Assembly (NCBI GenBank): GCA_025356915.1
Contig: JANXQG010000058.1
Coordinates: forward strand, 1 to 6,944
Direction: 5' to 3'
Length of the DNA stretch: 6,944 bases
Source of the DNA: Planctomycetota bacterium
Lineage (GTDB): Bacteria; Planctomycetota; Planctomycetia; Pirellulales; Thermoguttaceae
The translations under genes were made by a program, and so were the position numbers. Position 1 is the stretch's first letter. Each line of letters begins with the position of its first letter. Below the pieces are notes generated by a model. That model did not search any database and was not told the DNA's origin. It saw only the letters and a list, made by a program, of their open reading frames with translations. Shown here piece by piece: positions 1 through 5,895 of this stretch.

Positions 1-33
1 ACAGAAACGACTTACTCCACCACTCGCGCATGA
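1..33 (+). CDS. Possible 3' end of an upstream tad-operon gene (partial)
   Basis: In frame 1 the first ten codons read TETTYSTTRA and end at a TGA at 31-33. That stop overlaps the ATG at 30 as ATGA, the same arrangement as tadZ/tadA further on. This suggests a preceding co-transcribed gene ending here, perhaps another small TadE/TadG-type protein, but ten residues do not allow a family call. The same bases could instead be an upstream extension of the next gene, because its frame is also open to the left edge. Confidence 0.35.
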   Translation, partial: TETTYSTTRA

Positions 34-1244
34 AGACGATAGGCCTATTATCGATAGGTATTGTGCGGCGTTGCCGCCGTCGATTTTCTTTTCGCCGCGG
101 CTCCGTGACGGTACTGGCCACGCTTCTGATCGTCGTTGGGGTGCTGCTGACGATTTTGGTGGTCGATGCCTCGTATCTCGTTGCCGTCAACCGCGGTATG
201 CAGGACGTCTCCAGCATCATGGCTTTGGCAGGTGCCCCAGAATTGCTCGATCCGAACCTTTTGCTGGACGCGCCGGGTGCGCCGAAGCCCAACCAAGCGG
301 CAGTTCGGACCGCAGCCGCCACCGTGGCCGATACGTATCGCGATCGCAACAACCGCGTCATTCCCTCCTTGCAACGTGTCGATGCCAGCGATGTCGTCGT
401 GCAAACGGGCTTTGTCGACGATGTGACGGGCAATCCGCCTCAATTGGATCTTTCGGCAACCGAGCACAACACCGTGTTCGTTTATGCAGCCCGCACCACC
501 AGCGGCACCCATTCGGTGACCTATCCGGTCGATCTGGCGGGTACGAAACGCACGATCGAGATTCGCGGCGGGGCCCATGCGACGCTGGACAACCTTGTCG
601 TCGGCTTCCGGCCCGAGACCACGATGGCGACCCCGCTCATGCCTCTGGGAATTCTCAGCACGGCGTGGACTGGCGAGCGGACGGCCGATAGCAACGGCAA
701 TGGCATCAACGAAATGGTCATTCGCTTGCAATCGGCTCATCCGCCGAATGCTTCCTCCTATCCGCCGCAACCCAATGGGGCACTGTTGTTTTACGGAGGC
801 AACATCACTCCGGAGGTGTTATCGCAGACATTGCCGCTACAGGTTACCCAGGGACTTTTCCCCGCGGATCTGCCTCCCAGCGGATTGTTTGGACCGGCAA
901 CTTCGGGGTTGCTCGCGCCGGTGTTGGGCAGATCGATGGGCGATGGCGGCGATCCGGGTACGCTGGCTATCGTGGCTGCATTTGCCGGCAAGATCGGGCA
1001 AAAGCGGGTCTTTCCGCTCGTGCAAGGGATGACCGGCGTGGGGACCGACGGCACAGGCACCGCCCAGGTTGAAGGATTCGTCGCCTGCACGGTCCTGGGA
1101 GCCGAGGTGATCGACAACCGCCTCACGGTCCGCGTCGAGCCTTGTTATCTAATCCATCACACGGCCTGGACCATGCCTCCGGCGGCTGGACCGGCGGGTT
1201 TGCAGCGGAATTTGTATATTTATAAACTACGATTGTCGCGATAG
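30..1244 (+). CDS. TadE/TadG-like Flp pilus assembly protein, membrane-anchored
   Basis: Probable envelope component of the Tad (Flp) pilus machine. Of 404 residues, about 1-27 are basic (RRCRRRFSFRRGS), about 28-47 form one hydrophobic segment (VTVLATLLIVVGVLLTILVV), and then comes DASYLVAVNRGMQDVSSIMALAGAP. This basic stretch, membrane helix, D-x-x-Y-L and ALAGA pattern is the signature of the TadE/TadG-like N-terminal domain, which resembles a pseudopilin. The remaining roughly 350 residues should be extracytoplasmic; they include a calcium-loop-like DSNGNGINE at 220-228 and two cysteines (353, 372) that could pair. I do not recognise the C-terminal domain. ATG30 overlaps the stop of the preceding frame but has no Shine-Dalgarno site; GTG63 (393 aa, short basic N-terminus) is a credible alternative. 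The gene lies 30 nt before tadZ and is probably in the same operon. The family is fairly sure; TadG itself versus a planctomycete-specific relative is not. Confidence 0.75.
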   Translation: MKTIGLLSIGIVRRCRRRFSFRRGSVTVLATLLIVVGVLLTILVVDASYLVAVNRGMQDVSSIMALAGAPELLDPNLLLDAPGAPKPNQAAVRTAAATVADTYRDRNNRVIPSLQRVDASDVVVQTGFVDDVTGNPPQLDLSATEHNTVFVYAARTTSGTHSVTYPVDLAGTKRTIEIRGGAHATLDNLVVGFRPETTMATPLMPLGILSTAWTGERTADSNGNGINEMVIRLQSAHPPNASSYPPQPNGALLFYGGNITPEVLSQTLPLQVTQGLFPADLPPSGLFGPATSGLLAPVLGRSMGDGGDPGTLAIVAAFAGKIGQKRVFPLVQGMTGVGTDGTGTAQVEGFVACTVLGAEVIDNRLTVRVEPCYLIHHTAWTMPPAAGPAGLQRNLYIYKLRLSR

Positions 1245-1274
1245 AAATTTCGGATTTTAATAGAGGGTATTTGC

Positions 1275-2438
1275 ATGAGAGCAGTCGTGGCGGGTGGAGA
1301 AATTCAACGGATCAACGAAGCGCGTCGGATCTTGCTCAGCGAAGGCTTGACTTGCGAGGCCGAGGATGTAATCGGCTACGACCGACTTCAGGATAGTCTG
1401 GCGGCCGTAAGTCCGGACATCGTGCTGGTCTATTGCCACGGAGCAGGGAGCGAGGGTCTGGCGGCGATCCGTACGGCCCATCAGCTCGTGGCTGGCCCAG
1501 TGCTGGCGGTCGGGGAACCCGACGTCACCCTGGTGCGAGAATCCATGCGCGTCGGGGCGAAGGAATACCTCGATATCAACAATCTTCGCCACGACCTGGC
1601 TGTAGCCCTGGCGACGATCGAAACGGCCCATCCAGGCACCAGCAAACGGGGCCAGATCGTCACCGTATTCTCCCCGATTGCCGGGATAGGGGTAAGCACG
1701 ATTGCCCTGAACTTGGCTATGTCGCTCGCAAAAATGCATTCGCCGGCGAACGCAGGCAAGACGCCTGCGCTAGAAAATGAAGGTGTCGTGGCCTTGGTGG
1801 ACGTTACGCCGCCGCCCAGCGATCTCTCCTTGCTCCTGGACATGGATCCCAAGGATACGCTGGCCGATGTTCTCCGCCATCACGACCGACTCGACCGCCG
1901 TCTCCTGGCCGGCGCCATGACGGCGCACCCGTCGGGTCTGCACGTGCTGCCGCAGGCCGGTTTCACGGATGATCTCCGCGTACCGGAATTCAACTTGAGC
2001 CGCGCCATCATCCGGCAGATGTTCGTCCTGTTGCGCACCAGCTACGAGTTTGTTGTGGTCGATCTGGGCCACAACTTTTCCGAGGCCCAGATTGAGGCAT
2101 TCCGGCTCTCCAACATCGTGTTGCTGCCGGTCGTGGCCGATGTGCCTGGGCTGCGGCGAGTTCGCTGGGTCCTCGATGCGGCCAAATCACTCGGTATCAG
2201 CCGCGACCGCTTCCAAATTGTGTTGAACCGTCATGGCGGCAAAAACCAAGTGGCAAAAACTAAGGTCGAAGATGCCCTGCACACCTCAATCTTGACAACG
2301 ATCGCCGACCATGGACCTCTGCTGACTGCCGCGCGTAACGAAGGCGTGCCCGCAGTTGAGTTGTCCGGCAGTGTTGCCGCTGCCTTTAATTTATTGGCAA
2401 AAACCATCCAGCGCAACCTGGCGGGAGTAGACGCATGA
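1275..2438 (+). CDS. tadZ: TadZ/CpaE-like MinD-family localisation protein with receiver-like N-terminus and degenerate P-loop
   Basis: Cytoplasmic 387-aa protein. Members of this family place the Tad machine at its site in the cell, often the pole. Residues 1-118 fold like a response-regulator receiver, with PDIVLVYCH as the third strand and ESMRVGAKEYLD at helix 4/strand 5, but the phospho-acceptor position is Tyr53. Residues 127-380 are a MinD/ParA-like domain. The P-loop region SPIAGIGVST (133-142) has Ile135 and Val140 where the signature and Walker A lysines belong. The Walker A' strand VALVDVT keeps Asp176, SDLSLLLDMDPKDTLADVL (182-200) is typical of CpaE, and FVVVDLG (259-265) is the Walker B strand with Asp263. 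Atypical P-loops are known in TadZ proteins. Residues 155-169 look inserted and are encoded by two adjacent palindromes. The start is supported by GAGGG at 1263-1267, 7 nt before ATG. The stop overlaps the tadA start by 4 nt, indicating translational coupling. Confidence 0.88.
   Translation: MRAVVAGGEIQRINEARRILLSEGLTCEAEDVIGYDRLQDSLAAVSPDIVLVYCHGAGSEGLAAIRTAHQLVAGPVLAVGEPDVTLVRESMRVGAKEYLDINNLRHDLAVALATIETAHPGTSKRGQIVTVFSPIAGIGVSTIALNLAMSLAKMHSPANAGKTPALENEGVVALVDVTPPPSDLSLLLDMDPKDTLADVLRHHDRLDRRLLAGAMTAHPSGLHVLPQAGFTDDLRVPEFNLSRAIIRQMFVLLRTSYEFVVVDLGHNFSEAQIEAFRLSNIVLLPVVADVPGLRRVRWVLDAAKSLGISRDRFQIVLNRHGGKNQVAKTKVEDALHTSILTTIADHGPLLTAARNEGVPAVELSGSVAAAFNLLAKTIQRNLAGVDA
1739..1769 (+). repeat. 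Double palindrome inserted in frame in tadZ
   Basis: A perfect 12-bp palindrome TTCGCCGGCGAA (1739-1750) is followed without a gap by a perfect 7-bp inverted repeat, CGCAGGC (1751-1757) / GCCTGCG (1763-1769), with the 5-nt loop AAGAC. Within tadZ it encodes HSPANAGKTPA between the P-loop helix and the Walker A' strand, where family members usually have only a short turn. The second hairpin resembles GCAGGC-AAGA-GCCTGC dispersed repeats that I recall from planctomycete genomes, giving AGK-x-PAL peptides in predicted proteins; I cannot verify this here. The palindromes are read directly; the mobile-repeat origin is inferred. Confidence 0.6.
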
Positions 2439-3877
2439 GCTTGTCCTACCCTCAAGAGCGCATTGACTTATCCACAGGCAGTCAGGCATTGCCGGCCGGC
2501 ACGGAAGGTTTTGAGGGCCGGTTCCAGAAGCTGAAGACGCAGATCCACCGCGAGCTGCTCGATTCGATCGATCTGTCGCGGATCGGCACGATGAGTGATC
2601 TCCAGTTGCGGCGGCATGTGGCCAACCTTTCGCAGCATATTTTCCACAACCGTCCGCAACTCCTCTCAAAGATTGACGAAGAGCGGTTGATCGATGAGTT
2701 GATCGCTGAATCGTTCGGCCTCGGCCCGCTGGAACCCTATATGCAGGATCCGGAAGTGGCCGATATTCTCGTCAATGGGCCGCACGAGGTTTATGTCGAG
2801 CGGAATGGGCGATTGTACGAGACCAATACCGTTTTTGCCGACGACGAGCACCTGATGCAGATTATCCAGCGCGTGGTCAGCCGCGTAGGCCGGCGGATCG
2901 ACAGCCAGTCACCCATGGTCGATGCCCGCTTGGCCGACGGTTCGCGCATCAACGCCGTGATTCCGCCGCTTGCGCTCAACGGTCCCACGCTTTCCATTCG
3001 CCGCTTCGGCCGCAACCCTCTGCAAATCGAGCAGTTGCAGGCCCATGGTTCGATCTGTCCGGAGATGGTGGCCTTGCTTCGGGCGGCCATCGAGGGGCGG
3101 ATCAACCTCATGATCAGTGGCGGCACCGGCTCCGGCAAGACGACGATGCTGAATGCCCTCTCGCCGTTCATTCCGGCCGAGGAGCGATTGGTGACGATCG
3201 AGGACTCGGCCGAATTGCAGCTTCGCCGTAAGCATGTGGTGCGGATGGAAGCACGTATTCCCACCTCGGAAGGCGTCGGTGCGGTGACGGCCCGCGACCT
3301 CGTGCGCAACGCCTTGCGCATGCGGCCTGACCGCATTATCCTTGGCGAAGTCCGTAGCGGCGAGGCCCTCGACATGCTACAGGCGATGAACACCGGCCAC
3401 GAAGGATCGCTGACGACGATCCACGCCAACGACGCCCGCGATGCCCTGTCGCGTTTGGAAGTCATGGTGGCCATGGCCGGGTTCGATCTGCCGGTCAGCG
3501 TGGTGCGCCGCTACATTGCTTCGGCAATCAACGTGATCGTTCACCTTGCCCGTCTCAAGGGCGGCATACGACGAGTGATGCGGATTGTGGAAATCGTCGA
3601 TTTGGAAAATAACGAATATCAACTTCGCGAACTGTTTCGCTTTCAGCAAGCCGGGTTGGACGCCCAGGGGCGGGCGACGGGCCGTTTCCATGCGTCGGGC
3701 AATGTGCCGGCCTTTTTGGATCGGCTGCGCGAACGTGGCATTGCCTTGGCTCCCGATCTGTTTCGCGCTCGGGTGTTGGAGGGGAGCGGGGAGCGTGGGG
3801 CGGGGAGCGGGGAGCGGCGGGGGGAGGGAGACGGGGAGCGTGGGGCGGTGCCTACGTTAGAGGAGGGTTGCCTGTGA
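2435..3877 (+). CDS. tadA: TadA/CpaF secretion ATPase of the Tad pilus
   Basis: Hexameric cytoplasmic ATPase that powers assembly of the Flp pilus, working against TadB and TadC. All hallmarks of the type II/IV secretion (VirB11/GspE) ATPase superfamily are present in 480 residues: an N-terminal CpaF region with ERLIDELIAESFGLGPLEPYM (83-103) and VADILVNGPHEVYVERNG (108-125); DARLADGSRINAVIPP (163-178); Walker A GGTGSGKTT (229-237, Lys235); Asp box TIEDSAEL (254-261); Walker B IILGEVRSGEA (301-311, Glu305); and His box TGHEGSLTTIHAND (320-333). The domain ends at about LAPDLFRARVLE (438-449), where family members normally stop. The last 31 residues (GSGERGAGSGERRGEGDGER onward) come from a G-rich heptamer array and are probably an acquired, disordered tail. 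ATG2435 has GGAG at 2424-2427 with a 7-nt spacer and overlaps the tadZ stop. The stop overlaps the tadB GTG start. Confidence 0.96.
   Translation: MSLSYPQERIDLSTGSQALPAGTEGFEGRFQKLKTQIHRELLDSIDLSRIGTMSDLQLRRHVANLSQHIFHNRPQLLSKIDEERLIDELIAESFGLGPLEPYMQDPEVADILVNGPHEVYVERNGRLYETNTVFADDEHLMQIIQRVVSRVGRRIDSQSPMVDARLADGSRINAVIPPLALNGPTLSIRRFGRNPLQIEQLQAHGSICPEMVALLRAAIEGRINLMISGGTGSGKTTMLNALSPFIPAEERLVTIEDSAELQLRRKHVVRMEARIPTSEGVGAVTARDLVRNALRMRPDRIILGEVRSGEALDMLQAMNTGHEGSLTTIHANDARDALSRLEVMVAMAGFDLPVSVVRRYIASAINVIVHLARLKGGIRRVMRIVEIVDLENNEYQLRELFRFQQAGLDAQGRATGRFHASGNVPAFLDRLRERGIALAPDLFRARVLEGSGERGAGSGERRGEGDGERGAVPTLEEGCL
3781..3846 (+). repeat. G-rich heptamer array (GGGGAGC/GTGGGGC) at the 3' end of tadA
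   Basis: Successive 7-nt units read GGGGAGC, GGGGAGC, GTGGGGC, GGGGAGC, GGGGAGC (3781-3815), then a degenerate stretch of 17 nt, then GGGGAGC, GTGGGGC (3833-3846). Because 7 is not a multiple of 3, the protein repeat is seven residues long (GSGERGA). The array ends just before the tadB Shine-Dalgarno site. Base composition is abruptly different from the rest of tadA. The flanks carry similar sequences, GTTGGAGGGG at 3775-3784 and GTTAGAGGAGGG at 3856-3867, which might reflect how the array arose. Confidence 0.8.
3861..3866 (+). promoter_or_regulatory. Shine-Dalgarno site that decides the tadB start
   Basis: AGGAGG lies inside the last codons of tadA. It is 7 nt from GTG3874 but only 1 nt from the in-frame TTG3868. 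The spacing therefore identifies GTG3874, which also overlaps the tadA TGA as GTGA, as the real tadB start. Confidence 0.85.
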
Positions 3878-4809
3878 CTCCGTACCTTCCGATTCTGCTC
3901 ATCGTAGCCGCATTTGCGGCGGGCATTTTCGCGGTTCTGGCCGTGGGCATGATCGTGTTCGGCCGCCGCTCGACGGAAGAGAAAATCGAGCGGCGGATCG
4001 GTTTGGAAGATGCAGCGGCTGGCGAGGCTCCGGCGGAGATTCTCGCCCGAGACGCCGACGGACGGTTCGATCGCTACTTTTATCAGCTCCTGGCCGAATC
4101 GGGCCTCTCCATTTCGCCGTTAGCCGTCTTGATGCTCATGGTCGGCTTTGCTGCCGTGGCCGGTGGGATTGCCTTCGTGTGGACCGAGAGCGTGGGAGTG
4201 GTCGTCGCTGCGGCCCTGATCGGATTCTGGCCGCCGCTCCTCTGGATTCGCTGGGTCCGTGGCCGCCGCATCCGTGCCATGGAAAATCTCATGCCTGGAG
4301 TACTCGATCAACTGGCCGACTGCCTGCATAGCGGCCAGACCTTGGAGCAGGCGGCCGAATCGGTCTCGCTTCAAGCGGCTTCGCCTTTGAAAGAGGAATT
4401 CGGCCACTGCCTACAGTTGTTGAAGATGGGGCAGTCGCCCGTTGCCGTGATGGACCGCCTGTCGCGGCGTATTCCGCTGCCGGAGTTTCGCCTCTTTGCC
4501 ACGGCCGTCCTCGTGCATCGGCAAACCGGCGGCAACCTCTCGCAACTGACCTCGCGGCTGGCCATTTCCGCCCGCGATCGCCAGGAATGGCGGCGGCATT
4601 TGGGGGCACAAACTGTTGCAGGCCGCTATTCGGCCCTCGGGCTGGTCGCCTGCGGTATCCTTGGGTTGGGGGTACTCAGCGCAAGCCGCCCGGAATATAC
4701 CGGGTTCTTTTTGACGCATCCCCGGGGACCGAGTTTCCTGGCGGTTGCGATCGTGCTGGTGATCGTCGGCACGATCTGGGTATCTCGGGTGATTCGGATC
4801 GACTATTGA
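3874..4809 (+). CDS. tadB: TadB, inner-membrane platform protein of the Tad pilus
   Basis: One of two paralogous type II secretion F (GspF-like) proteins that form the membrane platform contacted by the TadA ATPase. From GTG3874 the product has 311 residues. Hydrophobic segments lie at about 5-29, 82-103, 106-126, 253-270 and 286-304. The cytoplasmic T2SSF helical domain spans about 138-250 and contains MPGVLDQLADCLHSGQTLEQA (140-160) and the family motif TGGNLSQLTSRLAISARDRQE (218-238). Length and topology are normal for TadB. GTG3874 is chosen over the longer TTG3868 because AGGAGG at 3861-3866 is correctly spaced only for the GTG, and the start overlaps the tadA stop by 4 nt. Expression should be coupled to tadA; the G-rich array just upstream could affect this junction. 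The order tadA-tadB-tadC is the standard one. Confidence 0.93.
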   Translation: MTPYLPILLIVAAFAAGIFAVLAVGMIVFGRRSTEEKIERRIGLEDAAAGEAPAEILARDADGRFDRYFYQLLAESGLSISPLAVLMLMVGFAAVAGGIAFVWTESVGVVVAAALIGFWPPLLWIRWVRGRRIRAMENLMPGVLDQLADCLHSGQTLEQAAESVSLQAASPLKEEFGHCLQLLKMGQSPVAVMDRLSRRIPLPEFRLFATAVLVHRQTGGNLSQLTSRLAISARDRQEWRRHLGAQTVAGRYSALGLVACGILGLGVLSASRPEYTGFFLTHPRGPSFLAVAIVLVIVGTIWVSRVIRIDY

Positions 4810-4847
4810 CATGAAACGCCACCGTTTGAGTTATTGAGGATCTCACC

Positions 4848-5882
4848 ATGCCTGATTTCCCGCAAGTTCAGAACATGCTCGGCCTGCATGACTCACTGGT
4901 GCTGGCGTTGGTATTCGCCTTCGTGGCCCTGGCGTTCTATCTGCTGGGCCGCTATTTCACGAGTCGGCCGCTGCGGGAAGACGCCCGCCTGAAACAGATC
5001 TCGCACGATTCGCCCTATAACGGCGAGCCGGAAGCGGGAATCTTCGGCAGTTGGGCACCGGCCTTGGCGGCGCAGCTCCCTGAATCCGAGGCCGAACAAA
5101 AGGAATTCCGCCAGATGCTCCGTCAAGCGGGTATCTACCAGACGCGGGCCTCGGAAACGATTTATGCCCTCCGCTTCATCTTGTTGGTTGTGCCATTGAT
5201 GCTCGCCGGTATCCTGGCGGTGCTTCTGGACGGCAAGTACACGGCACCGATCATGGTGACGGGCGTGATCGTTGCGGCGATCCTGATGGTCGTACCGCGA
5301 TTGTATGTCTACTTTCGCCGCCGCCGACAGATGCGGAAGATCCGCGATGGACTGGCCGACGTGATCGATATGCTGGGAATGTGCGTTAGCGGTGGTCTGC
5401 CACTGAGTACCGGACTGGAGCAGGTGGCGCAGCGAATGACTGCCTATCCCGAATGTGCGAATGAGCTTCTGCTGCTGAAGCGGCAGGCTGAATTGGGCGG
5501 CATCAAACGTGCCTTGGAGGATTTCACTCAGCGTGTGGACCTGCCTGAAGCATCCCAGTTGGCTAGTCTATTGCTGCGCAACACCAATTTGGGGACGGAG
5601 TTGGTGCGCTCGCTCGCGCTTCAGGCCGATCACCTGCGGTTGGCCCGGCGGCAAGCGGCCTTGACCGAGGCGAACAAGACGCCGGTCAAGCTGATCTTTC
5701 CCATCATGTTCTGTTTCGCTCCAGCGGTGCTCATTTTGTTGACCGCGCCGGCCATCATGCAGATGCAGGACTTTCTTCGAGGCAGCACGATGTCCGATAC
5801 GATGAAGAAGAATGTTATTTCCAATCAGCGCCTCATGCCCGAGGAGTTCGCCGCGCCCACACCCGAGGGCGGATCGAAATAA
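4848..5882 (+). CDS. tadC: TadC, second inner-membrane platform protein of the Tad pilus
   Basis: GspF-like partner of TadB. The 344-residue product has hydrophobic segments at about 14-34, 107-127, 132-150 and 280-303. The T2SSF domain covers about 165-300, with DGLADVIDMLGMCVSGGLPLSTGL (167-190), TNLGTELVRSLALQADHLRL (246-265) and the TadC-type end EANKTPVKLIFPIMFCFAPAVL (274-295). Its two central membrane segments precede the T2SSF domain, as in TadC generally. After the last membrane segment a hydrophilic tail of about 35 residues (to EEFAAPTPEGGSK) is longer than I would expect and of unknown role. GAGGA at 4836-4840 is 7 nt before ATG4848. The 38-nt gap after tadB is the largest in the operon but shows no convincing promoter or terminator. 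It is the last tad gene here; the next gene is convergent, so the transcript probably ends at or soon after this stop. Confidence 0.94.
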   Translation: MPDFPQVQNMLGLHDSLVLALVFAFVALAFYLLGRYFTSRPLREDARLKQISHDSPYNGEPEAGIFGSWAPALAAQLPESEAEQKEFRQMLRQAGIYQTRASETIYALRFILLVVPLMLAGILAVLLDGKYTAPIMVTGVIVAAILMVVPRLYVYFRRRRQMRKIRDGLADVIDMLGMCVSGGLPLSTGLEQVAQRMTAYPECANELLLLKRQAELGGIKRALEDFTQRVDLPEASQLASLLLRNTNLGTELVRSLALQADHLRLARRQAALTEANKTPVKLIFPIMFCFAPAVLILLTAPAIMQMQDFLRGSTMSDTMKKNVISNQRLMPEEFAAPTPEGGSK

Positions 5883-5895
5883 AGGGTTTGGCTCG

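Noticed and set aside
39..58. Nested short palindromes (ATAGGCCTAT, TATCGATA) at the start of the TadG-like gene
   Set aside because: They lie inside coding sequence, are short, and have no second copy in the window to suggest an operator or repeat.
48..770. Long minus-strand frame and a plus-strand frame (71-691) overlapping the TadG-like gene
   Set aside because: Both are shadows of the real gene: Arg/Gly/His-rich composition, no domain and no ribosome-binding site. The 30-1244 frame has the membrane helix and TadE/G signature.
2791..3474. 227-codon open frame on the minus strand inside tadA
   Set aside because: It is fully antisense to the most conserved part of a clear ATPase gene, its translation is Ser/Arg-rich with no recognisable motif, and it reflects third-position GC bias.
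4811..4837. Eight-codon frame MKRHRLSY between tadB and tadC, possible leader peptide
   Set aside because: It has no ribosome-binding site, no run of a regulatory amino acid and no paired attenuator structure; a chance frame.
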